Shown here: positions 8,651 through 16,888 of the stretch, in pieces
Numbering within the stretch: the stretch's first letter is position 1
How the letters are laid out: each line of letters opens with the position of its first letter
NCBI RefSeq assembly: GCF_900111745.1
Contig: NZ_FOIJ01000018.1
Coordinates: 62,001 to 126,000 of the forward strand
Length of the DNA: 64,000 nt
Reading direction: 5' to 3'
From: Stigmatella erecta
GTDB taxonomy: Bacteria > Myxococcota > Myxococcia > Myxococcales > Myxococcaceae
Position numbers and translations under genes: made by a program
The notes under the pieces: model-generated
What the model was told of the DNA's origin: nothing
Database searches by the model: none
The model's input: the letters and a program-made list of their open reading frames with translations, nothing else

Positions 8651-8674
8651 TTGATTCACGTGAAATCGTGATTT
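8651..8674. promoter_or_regulatory. Overlapping short palindromes upstream of the GH43-like gene
   Basis: TTCACGTGAA (8655-8664) is a perfect 10-bp palindrome, and AAATC-GT-GATTT (8663-8674) is a second inverted repeat overlapping it. They lie 51-70 nt before the start codon at 8725 in a locally AT-rich patch, where a promoter or operator would be expected. TTGATT at 8651 could be a -35 element but no good -10 hexamer follows. Confidence 0.3.
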
Positions 8675-8724
8675 GATGGAGGCTCGCCGGAACCTCTGTT
8701 GTGTCGCGGCGTGGGAGACGTCGA

Positions 8725-10383
8725 ATGCATTCGAGACGGTCGTGGCAGTCCCTTTCCTTCTTCGCGCTCACGGCGCTCCTGGGGTGCGCGGGGGCCGAGG
8801 AATCCCTGGAACCCGCTCCGGCAGCGCCCGCCCCTCCGGTGGCGGAGGCCGCGCTGGCCGCCAGCGGCTGGGAGCGCACGCTCGTCCAGGCAGGCCTGGC
8901 GGACCCGGAGGTCTACAAGGAGAACGATGACCTGTTCTTCCTCACGGGCACGGGCGACTCCCGGTCCATCCCCATCTACGAGACGAATGACCTGACGGCC
9001 TTCCGTTTCAAGCTGGGCTACAACCCGTCGGTGGTCGATCCCGTCTACGACTACTGCCTGCTCTGGGCACCGGACCTCAACAAGTCCAACGGGGCGTACA
9101 CCCTGACCTTCTCGGGCCAGCGCGTGGCCAACGGCGCGGCGTGCCCGGCGGCGGGGCTGGAGGTGACGACCTTCTCGGCCTCGGCGCCCGACCTGAACCT
9201 GCGCTTCGGCGTGCCCCAGCCCATCAACCCGGGAACGACGTATCCGCGCAGCCTCATCACCACCGGGTGCGTTGCGGAGGGCTGCAACCGGACCGTGCGC
9301 ATCGACGCGGCCACGTACAACGACCCGACGGGCCGCTGGTTCTTCTACGTGTGGTTCGACCGGGGCAACAACATCTCCGCGTTCAATACCGCCGCGCCGG
9401 GCACCGTCTACAACGTCACCGGCCCCGCGCTGAACGCGCTGCCCGCGATGGAGGAGGGCATCAACGAGGCCCCGGAGATCATCAAGCGCAACGGCATCTA
9501 CTACCTGCTCTTCAGCCACGGTTGGTACAACAGCCAGTACGCCATGAGCTACATCATGGCGGACTCGCTGCCGCAGCTCACCCGGGCGCGCGCGGTGCGG
9601 CGGCTCTCGCAGGCCATGCGCAACGCCTCCGGCCAGCTCATCCAGAGCCATGGCCACAACGCCATCGTCGAGCGGCGCGGCGAGTACTTCAACTTCTTCC
9701 ACGTGGGCGCCTTCCAGCCCGCGGGCACCTTCACCTCGCGCAGCACCTACAAGCAGAAGGTGGGCTTCAAGCCGGATGGCACGATGCACTCGCTCAACCA
9801 GGTCACCGTGCGCTGGCCGCACAAGGCCGGGTACAGCTACTCGTTGGATCTCGTCCTGCGTGACGGCTCGGTGGTGGGCCCCTGCCTCGACGTGAACCGG
9901 CTGGGCACCGCGAACAAGGTGACCTTCGACGGGGTGTGCTTCAGCGCGGGCAACCGCATGGTGAACAAGGGCGACATCGCCGCCATGCGCATCTACTACG
10001 CGAACAACGGCGTCTGGGGCCCCTTCGCGGAGGCGGCCTATGACGGCATCTCCGACGACGTCCTCGTGTCCCTGCCCGGGGGAGCCCCCGCGTTCGTGGA
10101 CCTGACGTGGAACGAGAAGCAGACCGGGGCGCAGTACTCCATCGATGTGCAGCGCCGCGACACGGGGGCGTGGATCGGCCCCTGCATCGGCGTCAACTCC
10201 GTCAACAAGTCCCTGGCCTGGACGTACAGCGGCCAGTGCACCACGCCGGGCATCAACGTGCCCCTGTCCAACATCAGCACGTTCCGCATCTGCTCGGCGG
10301 TGAATGGGGACTGGTCCCGCGCCACCTGTGGCGCCACGGCCTATGACGGCCAGGGCATGCACGTGCCCGTCCTCATTCCCTGA
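8725..10383 (+). CDS. GH43-like secreted glycoside hydrolase (lipoprotein) with duplicated C-terminal module
   Basis: The 552-residue product has a lipobox (LTALLGC, Cys about 21) and starts at the ATG at 8725 behind GGGAGACG. Residues about 50-360 look like a five-bladed propeller of the GH43/GH32 superfamily: LADPEVYKENDDLFFLTG supplies a candidate base Asp60, LLWAPDLN the pKa-tuning Asp117, and INEAPEIIKRNGIYYLLFS the acid Glu (about 248). Residues about 365-552 are two similar 85-residue units (YSLDLVLRDGSVVGPCLDV and YSIDVQRRDTGAWIGPCIGV) with conserved disulfide-type Cys. It likely trims arabinose/xylose-type side chains outside the cell. The next gene, a multi-discoidin amylase-like protein 34 nt downstream, is probably in the same operon. 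Confidence 0.72.
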   Translation: MHSRRSWQSLSFFALTALLGCAGAEESLEPAPAAPAPPVAEAALAASGWERTLVQAGLADPEVYKENDDLFFLTGTGDSRSIPIYETNDLTAFRFKLGYNPSVVDPVYDYCLLWAPDLNKSNGAYTLTFSGQRVANGAACPAAGLEVTTFSASAPDLNLRFGVPQPINPGTTYPRSLITTGCVAEGCNRTVRIDAATYNDPTGRWFFYVWFDRGNNISAFNTAAPGTVYNVTGPALNALPAMEEGINEAPEIIKRNGIYYLLFSHGWYNSQYAMSYIMADSLPQLTRARAVRRLSQAMRNASGQLIQSHGHNAIVERRGEYFNFFHVGAFQPAGTFTSRSTYKQKVGFKPDGTMHSLNQVTVRWPHKAGYSYSLDLVLRDGSVVGPCLDVNRLGTANKVTFDGVCFSAGNRMVNKGDIAAMRIYYANNGVWGPFAEAAYDGISDDVLVSLPGGAPAFVDLTWNEKQTGAQYSIDVQRRDTGAWIGPCIGVNSVNKSLAWTYSGQCTTPGINVPLSNISTFRICSAVNGDWSRATCGATAYDGQGMHVPVLIP

Positions 10384-10417
10384 TGTGGCGGCTCCCGGAC
10401 TCCAGCGAGGCATGGCG

Positions 10418-13375
10418 ATGACGAGCGGCATCACGCGGCTGTTGTGGGTTCTCGCGGTGGTGGGCGGCGTGTGGGCCCCCGCCGCGAGGGCGGCGAGTGG
10501 CAACCTGGCCCTGGCGGGCATCGCCACGGCCTCGTCTTCGCAAGCCGATGCGGCCAAGGCCCGGGATGGGAGCCTGACGACGGCCTGGACGGCCAGCGGC
10601 ACGGCCGTGCCGCAGTGGCTCCAGCTCGACCTGGGCGCGCTGTACACGCTGAGCCGGGTGGAGCAGTCCTTCGCCCAGTCCGGGACGTGGCGCTTCAAGG
10701 TCGAGGCCTCCCTCGACGGGACGAGCTGGGCCACCGTGGTGGACCGGAGCACGGGCGTGGCGGGCCAGGTGTTCGGCGAGAGCCTCCACGGCACCTTCCG
10801 CTACGTGAAGCTGACCGTGACGGGCTCGCGGGAGGGCCTGCCCGCCTCCAGCCGCGAGTTCCGCGTCTTCGGCACGGACGAGGGGGACAACCTCGCGGTG
10901 GGCAGGCCCCTGTCCGCCTCCACGAGCCTCGCGGGCTATGAGCCCCGGAAGGCGGCGGACGCGAACACCTCCACGTACTGGGTGGCGGGCGCCGCGGGCC
11001 TGCCGCAGTGGCTGAAGGTGGACCTGGGCTCGCCGAGCCTCGTCACGGGCGTGGAGCAGCACTTCAAGGACGTCGACACCTACCGCTTCAAGATCGAAGG
11101 CTCTCTGGACGATGTGAGCTGGGCGGTGCTGCTGGACGGTGGGGCGGGCCTCGCGGGCCAGGCCTTCACCCAGAAGGTGAGCGGCACCTACCGGTACGTG
11201 CGGCTGACCGTCCAGGGCTCGGCGTCCGCGTACTGGGCGAGCAGCACCGAGTTCAAGGTGCATGGCTTCGCCAACCTGGCCCTGGGCCGCTCGGGCACGG
11301 CCTCGTCCGTGTCGCCGGGCTACGACATCACCCGGGCCACGGACTCCAACCCCGCCACCTACTGGTGCGCCACCAGCGCGGCCATGCCCCAGTGGATGAT
11401 CATCGATCTGGGCGGCCTGTCCGCTGTGCGGCGGGTGGAGCAGACCTTCGTGGATGTGGACACCTACAAGTTCAAGGTGGAGGGCTCCGTGGATCAGTCC
11501 GCATGGACCTTGCTCCTGGACAAGACGGCGGGCGCCACGGGCCAGGCGTTTGGCCAGGCCGTCACGGGCAACTACCGGTACCTGCGGCTCACCGTGCTCT
11601 CGTCCGCCGCCGGGCACTGGGCCAGCAGCCAGGAGTTCCGCGTGTTCGGCACGCCGCTGGAGCGCAACCTCGCCCTGGGTGTGTCCGCGTCCTCCTCGTC
11701 CCTGGCGCCGGGCTATGAGCCCTCCCGCGCGGTGGATGGCGATGGCGTGTCGTACTGGTGCGCCAGCAGCCCCAGCATGCCCGAGTGGCTCAAGCTGGAC
11801 CTGGGCCACCTGAGCCTCATCCAGCGCATCGAGCAGTCCTTCGTGGACAACGACACCCACCGCTTCACGCTGGAGGGCTCGAAGGACAACAGCACCTGGA
11901 CGGTGCTCCTGGACCGGAACTCAGGGGCCTCGGGCAAGACGTTCATCCAGACCGTGAATGGCGCCTACCGGTACATCCGCCTCACCGTGTACGGCTCGGC
12001 CGCCGGGCACTGGGCCAGCAGCCAGGAGCTGAAGGTGATGGGGGTGGGCGCGCCGCTGCGGAGCCGGTGGTGGGAGGAGTCGGCGGGGGTGATGCGGTAC
12101 TACCCGAAGTATTACGGCATCACGCTGAACACCATCGCCAGCGAACTGGACGCGCTGCGGGCCCAGGGCTACGGGGCCATCGAGCTGATGGCGCCCTACA
12201 TGGGGCCCGCCGATGTGTGGGCGGGGCTGGGGGCCACGGACAACTACAGCATCGATCCGTCCATCGGGACGATGGCGGACTTCCAGAACCTGCTCATCCA
12301 GGCGCACGCCCGGGGCATGCGCGTGCTCATGTTCGGCAACGTCGGGTATGCGCGCGACACGGCGCCGTTCTTCCTCAAGGCCCAGGACGACAACCGCAAC
12401 AACGTCTACAGCCAGGAGCGCATGTGGTTTCACTTCCGCGCGACGGGCGGCGAGCGCTGGTACTGGAGCAGCCGCGCGGGGGCCTACTACTACGCGTTCT
12501 GGGGACAGAACATCCCGTCCTACAACTTCAACACCCAGGAGTGGCGGGACGAGACGCGCAAGTACATCCGCTTCTGGATGGACAAGGGGCTGGATGGCTT
12601 CGCCCTGGACGCGCCCGCTGTCTACGACGGCATCACCCCGGCCATCAACAATGCCCACATCACCGATGTGCTGCGAAGCTATGACACCTGGGCCAACTCC
12701 GAGGGGGCGCCCGGGCCGGGCTACGTGACGGACTGGCACTACAACAGCATCCAGGACTACACGCTGACCAACTGGGGCGGAGACGGCTTCAGCACCCTCA
12801 TCCCCGCCATCAACGGCCAGAATCCGGACGGGCTGGAGAACATCCTCAAGGGCAACCGGGACGCCATCACCGCCGCGGGCGGCATCACCCAGACGCCGCC
12901 AAGCTGGGAGGTGGCCGGGGTGCCCGCCAACAAGCGGCTGCTGGAGATCGCCACGCTGACCACGCTGGGCACGCTGTTCTACCTGCACAACGGCCAGCAC
13001 ACGCTCCTGCCCCACGAGACCGTCATCCCCGATTGGTCCCAGGCGGATCAGCACCGGCTCTGGAGCCTGATGCGGGCCCAGGGGGCCTACAAGGCCCTGG
13101 CCCCCGCGGGCGCCCGGGTGAAGCTCAACACCCAGGACAACCGCCGCTTCTACGCGTTCAAGCGCACGAACAAGGACGGCGCCCTCCAGGCGCTGGTGAT
13201 TCTCAACTACCAGGCGAGCTCCCAGGCCATCACCGTCAACCTGGCGAACACGGGCATCCAGACGTCCCAGACGCCCGTGGACCTGCTGACCGGCGGCGCG
13301 GGGCCCGCCATCACCTCGGCGAGCTACACCGTCACCCTGCCCGCATACGGCTACACCGTGCTCGGGGTGGACTGA
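10418..13375 (+). CDS. Secreted protein with four discoidin (F5/8C, CBM32-like) domains and an amylase-like barrel
   Basis: The 985-residue protein begins at the ATG at 10418, seven bases after GCGAGG (an ATG at 10412 is an alternative), with a signal peptide ending at PAARA. Four tandem F5/8 type C domains start with the NLA motif near residues 29, 158, 286 and 417; each is about 128 residues and the DNA of the four copies is clearly related. From about 547 to the end lies a TIM-barrel with GH13-like features: GYGAIELMAPYMGP, GMRVLMFGNVGYAR and LDGFALDAPA, whose Asp731 would be the nucleophile. The usual His of region I is absent. The discoidin domains should tether the enzyme to carbohydrate. 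The closing ~80 residues form a beta-sandwich as in amylases. Confidence 0.75.
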   Translation: MTSGITRLLWVLAVVGGVWAPAARAASGNLALAGIATASSSQADAAKARDGSLTTAWTASGTAVPQWLQLDLGALYTLSRVEQSFAQSGTWRFKVEASLDGTSWATVVDRSTGVAGQVFGESLHGTFRYVKLTVTGSREGLPASSREFRVFGTDEGDNLAVGRPLSASTSLAGYEPRKAADANTSTYWVAGAAGLPQWLKVDLGSPSLVTGVEQHFKDVDTYRFKIEGSLDDVSWAVLLDGGAGLAGQAFTQKVSGTYRYVRLTVQGSASAYWASSTEFKVHGFANLALGRSGTASSVSPGYDITRATDSNPATYWCATSAAMPQWMIIDLGGLSAVRRVEQTFVDVDTYKFKVEGSVDQSAWTLLLDKTAGATGQAFGQAVTGNYRYLRLTVLSSAAGHWASSQEFRVFGTPLERNLALGVSASSSSLAPGYEPSRAVDGDGVSYWCASSPSMPEWLKLDLGHLSLIQRIEQSFVDNDTHRFTLEGSKDNSTWTVLLDRNSGASGKTFIQTVNGAYRYIRLTVYGSAAGHWASSQELKVMGVGAPLRSRWWEESAGVMRYYPKYYGITLNTIASELDALRAQGYGAIELMAPYMGPADVWAGLGATDNYSIDPSIGTMADFQNLLIQAHARGMRVLMFGNVGYARDTAPFFLKAQDDNRNNVYSQERMWFHFRATGGERWYWSSRAGAYYYAFWGQNIPSYNFNTQEWRDETRKYIRFWMDKGLDGFALDAPAVYDGITPAINNAHITDVLRSYDTWANSEGAPGPGYVTDWHYNSIQDYTLTNWGGDGFSTLIPAINGQNPDGLENILKGNRDAITAAGGITQTPPSWEVAGVPANKRLLEIATLTTLGTLFYLHNGQHTLLPHETVIPDWSQADQHRLWSLMRAQGAYKALAPAGARVKLNTQDNRRFYAFKRTNKDGALQALVILNYQASSQAITVNLANTGIQTSQTPVDLLTGGAGPAITSASYTVTLPAYGYTVLGVD

Positions 13376-13384
13376 GCCGCCGGC

Positions 13385-14473
13385 TCACGGCGCGGTGAGC
13401 ACCTCCAGCAGCCGCCCGGTCATGTCCGAGAGGCTCCCGGACTCCGTGTTGACGAGGATGGCGATGGCCGCTTGCGGCTCGGGAAAGTAGGCGGCATCCG
13501 CGGAGTAGCCGGGGAAGCTCCCGCTGTGGCCGTGCCCCGGCCCCACGGGAGTGGTGCGGCGCATGAGGGCCAGGCCGTACTCGGGCACCTTGGGCTCCTG
13601 CGTTTGAATCCACGCCATCATCTCCGCGCGCTGTGCGGGGGCGAGCAGCGGGCGCTCGAACAGCGACTGGTAGAACAGGCTGATGTCGTCCGCGCTGGAG
13701 ACCAGGGCGCCCGCCGCCCACGCCGCGGAGGGGTGGAGCGCCCCGGTGACATCGCTCCAGGGTTCGGCTTGCGTGGGCCGCTCGTAGCCGTGCACGGTGA
13801 TGGGCAAGAGCACCTCGTCGCCATCGAGCCCCGTGCTTCGCAGGCCCAGCGGCTCGATGATGCGCTCGCGGAGCTGCTCCGCGAGCGGCGTACCCACCAC
13901 GCGCTCGAGGATGAAGCCCACGAGCAGGTAGTTGGTGTTGGAGTAGTTCCAGCCCGTGCCCGGCGGGAGCGCGGGGGACTCGCTGGCCCCCAGCGCCACC
14001 AGCTCATCGAACGTCCACGTCCGGCCCAGGTGGGAGTTGGACTCGGCGCGAAACGCCGGGTGCGTGGTGTAGTTGGCCACGCCGCTCGTGTGGTTGAGCA
14101 GCTGGCGCACGGTGATGTGGCCCGCGTTGGGAAAGCCGGGCAGGTACTCCGCCAGCGTGGCGTCCAGGGACAGCCGGCCCTCCGCCTGGAGCTGCAGCGC
14201 CACCGTCGCGACGAAGGTCTTGGTGATGCTCCCCACGCGCAGCCGGCTCTCGGCCCGCATCTCGGTGTCCGGCTCCACCAGGGCTTCCCCGGCCGCCCCA
14301 TGCCAGTGGCACCCCGGCAGGCGGACCGACGCCGTCACGCCCGGCAGATCCTTCTCCCGCGCCAGCGCCTCCGTCAGCGCCACGCCCAGCGCGAGCTTCG
14401 GGAGTCCTGGATGCCCCTCCCGGAAGAAGGTGTCCCGTGACGCGTGCCGCCTGTGGTCTGCCGTGGTCTCCAT
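13385..14473 (-). CDS. Class C beta-lactamase-fold serine hydrolase
   Basis: The 362-residue product starts at the ATG at 14473 behind AAAGGTG. It carries the three motifs of the class C/DD-peptidase/esterase superfamily: S-x-x-K in RVGSITKTFVA (about residue 88), Y-x-N in WNYSNTNYLLVG, and H-S-G in GHGHSGSFPGY. The motif set fits the AmpC-like and D-aminopeptidase (Pfam Beta-lactamase) group, which includes esterases and peptidases, so antibiotic hydrolysis is not implied. No export signal is visible, which points to a cytoplasmic enzyme. It ends 9 nt after the preceding convergent gene. Confidence 0.78.
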   Translation of the reverse strand: METTADHRRHASRDTFFREGHPGLPKLALGVALTEALAREKDLPGVTASVRLPGCHWHGAAGEALVEPDTEMRAESRLRVGSITKTFVATVALQLQAEGRLSLDATLAEYLPGFPNAGHITVRQLLNHTSGVANYTTHPAFRAESNSHLGRTWTFDELVALGASESPALPPGTGWNYSNTNYLLVGFILERVVGTPLAEQLRERIIEPLGLRSTGLDGDEVLLPITVHGYERPTQAEPWSDVTGALHPSAAWAAGALVSSADDISLFYQSLFERPLLAPAQRAEMMAWIQTQEPKVPEYGLALMRRTTPVGPGHGHSGSFPGYSADAAYFPEPQAAIAILVNTESGSLSDMTGRLLEVLTAP

Positions 14474-14729
14474 GACACCTTTCACCTCTTCGTGGCCCCC
14501 GACGTGGATCCGGCCGGCAGTGCTTGTAACGCGTGCCCGCGGCGCCCGGAGCTGTCCTCCGGGAGGCCATGAGTAGAGCGGCGTCAACAATCGCGTATTC
14601 CGTGCAAATACAGTCCAGTCTGTTTTCAAGGGAATGAGGCGCTGCGGCCGGGAGGCAAGCGTTCCGGGCACCACATCTGTCCAGGAACGTCCTGCGAGGG
14701 GCTCCGGGGACGCGCCATGATGGCGTCAC

Positions 14730-15320
14730 ATGAAACCTCCCTCGTCTTATGTCGTCCTGGTCCGGCACGGAGAGACCGCCTGGAGCCGCAGTGGCCAGCA
14801 CACGGGCCGCACGGACATTCCCCTCCTGGAGGACGGGCGCCGGATGGGCATGGCCCTGGGCGCGCCCTTGAAGGGCTGGAGCTTCGCCGCGGTGTGGACC
14901 AGTCCCCTGAGCCGCGCCCGGGAGACCTGCCACCTCGCCGGCTATGGCCCGGCCGCCGAGCCGCGCGATGAGCTGATGGAGTGGGACTACGGGGCCTACG
15001 AGGGCAAGACGGGGGTGGAGATCCGCTCCCTGCTCCCGGACTGGAAGATCTGGCGCGATGGCGTTCCCCAGGGCGAGACGCTGGACCAGGTGCGCGCCCG
15101 GGCCGACCAGGTCATCGCCGCGGCCCGCCAGGTGGACGGCAACGTGCTGATGTTCTCCCATGGCCACTTCCTGCGCGTGCTCGCCGCGCGCTGGCTGGAG
15201 CTGCCCGCCTCCGAAGGGCGCCTCTTCTCGCTGAGCACCGCCTCCATCAGCGTGCTGGGCTGGGACGGCCAGCAGCCCCTCCTCATGAGCTGGAACGACA
15301 CCACCCACCTCCGGGAGTGA
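14730..15320 (+). CDS. Histidine phosphatase (phosphoglycerate mutase-like)
   Basis: The 196-residue protein has the catalytic RHGE motif (VVLVRHGETAWSRSGQHTGR) at residues 12-15, the phosphate-pocket TSPLSRARETC, the acid-base Glu in MEWDYGAYEG and the second catalytic His in MFSHGHFLRVLAARWL. This order and length match the branch 1 histidine phosphatases of the SixA/GpmB/CobC type. Those enzymes dephosphorylate small metabolites or protein histidines; the exact substrate cannot be read from the sequence. It is cytoplasmic and transcribed divergently from the class C-like hydrolase. Confidence 0.85.
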   Translation: MKPPSSYVVLVRHGETAWSRSGQHTGRTDIPLLEDGRRMGMALGAPLKGWSFAAVWTSPLSRARETCHLAGYGPAAEPRDELMEWDYGAYEGKTGVEIRSLLPDWKIWRDGVPQGETLDQVRARADQVIAAARQVDGNVLMFSHGHFLRVLAARWLELPASEGRLFSLSTASISVLGWDGQQPLLMSWNDTTHLRE

Positions 15321-15461
15321 GCCGGGAGCCCCGCCAAGGTCTCGATTTCTCATGGGGCGACAATGTAGGTGTTTTGGGTTATTTGTGCGCACGGGTGGCA
15401 ACTCGCCGCGTCACGGGCCGATAACTGTTTATCCCCCCGCTGAAACATCGAGTTCACCGCC

Positions 15462-16691
15462 ATGACGACGCTCTCCAAGCTCTCCCCCGCCGCCCCCCGC
15501 GCCACCCCCACCGCCCGCCCCGAGGCGGACGCTTCCCGCGTGCCCCCGGCGGCCGCGCCTGCGCGCGCGGAGGCCCGCTCCCCGGCGGATGGCTTCGAGG
15601 GGGCGAAGGCGGCCCGCTCGAACTTCGTGGACCGGCCGGGCCAGAACACCTTCGTGGACCGGCCCACGGGCCTGCGCCCGGCCGCGACGCTGCTCTCCTC
15701 GCCGGAGCGCGCCCCCGTGGCCCCGCTGGCGCGCACCTCCAGCGTGGATGGGCAGCCGCCGGTGAAGCCCTCCGGTCCGCCCGTGATCGCCATCTTCGAC
15801 GGCGGCGTGGACACGAAGCACACGGACCTGGACGGCGCCCTGTGGACCAACCCGGGTGAGGTGGCCGGCGACGGCCTCGACAACGACGGCAACGGCATCA
15901 AGGACGACCTCCACGGCTTCAACGTGGGCTTCAACTCGGGCGACCCGATGCAGGGCGCTGGCACGGACCACGGCACGCACGTGGCGGGCATCATCGCCGC
16001 CGAGGACAACGGCGAGGGCAACACCGGCGTGGCCGCGGGCAAGGCGCAGGTGCTCTCGGTGGGCGGCCTGTACGACGGCAACGACTTGCTGACGAACTTC
16101 GAGCGCTCGGTGGACTACGTGGTGGACCTGAAGAACAAGGGCGCCAACATCCGCGCGGTGAACGCCAGCTTCGGGGACGAGTACCGGGATGCCGCCTCGC
16201 AGAAGCGCTGGAACGCCGCCGTGCAGAAGCTGGCCGGCGCGGACATCCTCCTGGTGGCCGCCACCGCCAACGGCAACGGCAGCAACATGAACAAGGTGAA
16301 GGATTTCCCGGCCAACGTGGACCTGCCCAACGTCATCACCGTGGCCTCCATGGACAAGAAGAACGACAAGCTGGCGAGCTTCTCCTCGCACGGTGACAAG
16401 GTCGTCGAGCTGGCCGCCGTGGGCGAGGACGTGCTCAGCACCGTGCCCGGCAACAAGTGGGAGGAGATGAGCGGCACCTCCATGGCCACCCCGCGCGTGG
16501 CGGCCACCGCTGCCCTGATGTTCGCGGAAAACCCGGATCTCACCGCGGCCCAGGTGCGCGACATGCTGGTGAAGACGGTGGAGGTGGATCCGGATCTCAA
16601 GGGCAAGGTGAGCACCGGCGGCAAGCTGGACATCGAGGCGGCCGTGGCCGCGGCGCGCGCCTCGGCGGCCGCTGCCTTCGCCGCCCGCTGA
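15462..16691 (+). CDS. S8 family subtilisin-like protease without a visible export signal
   Basis: The 409-residue protein has the full subtilase triad: Asp113 in IAIFDGGVDTKHTDLDG, His170 in TDHGTHVAGIIAAEDN and Ser340 in EEMSGTSMATPRVAA, with oxyanion Asn in AATANGNGSN. The N-terminal ~105 residues are low-complexity (Ala, Pro, Arg) and include a repeated FVDRP motif (NFVDRPGQNTFVDRPTG). They do not look like a Sec signal and lack a pro-domain hydrophobic core. The catalytic domain contains an acidic DGLDNDGNGIKDD loop likely to bind calcium, as in thermitase-type enzymes. The ending VAAARASAAAAFAAR is Ala-rich. Calcium-binding serine proteases of this kind are usually secreted, so the export route is an open question. 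Confidence 0.85.
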   Translation: MTTLSKLSPAAPRATPTARPEADASRVPPAAAPARAEARSPADGFEGAKAARSNFVDRPGQNTFVDRPTGLRPAATLLSSPERAPVAPLARTSSVDGQPPVKPSGPPVIAIFDGGVDTKHTDLDGALWTNPGEVAGDGLDNDGNGIKDDLHGFNVGFNSGDPMQGAGTDHGTHVAGIIAAEDNGEGNTGVAAGKAQVLSVGGLYDGNDLLTNFERSVDYVVDLKNKGANIRAVNASFGDEYRDAASQKRWNAAVQKLAGADILLVAATANGNGSNMNKVKDFPANVDLPNVITVASMDKKNDKLASFSSHGDKVVELAAVGEDVLSTVPGNKWEEMSGTSMATPRVAATAALMFAENPDLTAAQVRDMLVKTVEVDPDLKGKVSTGGKLDIEAAVAAARASAAAAFAAR

Positions 16692-16745
16692 GCAACTGTT
16701 CACGAGTCGATGGGCTATCTTCCGCTCGCTTTCGGACGCCCATGT

Positions 16746-16767
16746 GTGTTCGTGGTTCCGCGAACAC
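16746..16767. promoter_or_regulatory. Inverted repeat between the subtilase and BoxB genes
   Basis: GTGTTCG (16746-16752) and CGAACAC (16761-16767) form 7-bp arms around an 8-nt spacer. It lies 55 nt after the subtilase stop and about 120 nt before the BoxB-type start, with no T-run after it. It could be a weak terminator or an operator. TTGTACAA at 16791-16798 is a further 8-bp palindrome in the same gap. Confidence 0.3.
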
Positions 16768-16888
16768 TTCCTGGGCGCCGGGGCGTGGCATTGTACAAAC
16801 GGCGGATCCCTTCCAGCCCGTGCTGAGCAACTACAAGCACGCGGCACCCTCGGCCCCGGGGTGATACGCGACTGGAGGAGTCCTCACC

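Noticed and set aside
16786-16800. TGGCATTGTACAAAC as a sigma54 promoter
   Set aside because: The GG to GC spacing of the -24/-12 elements does not fit.
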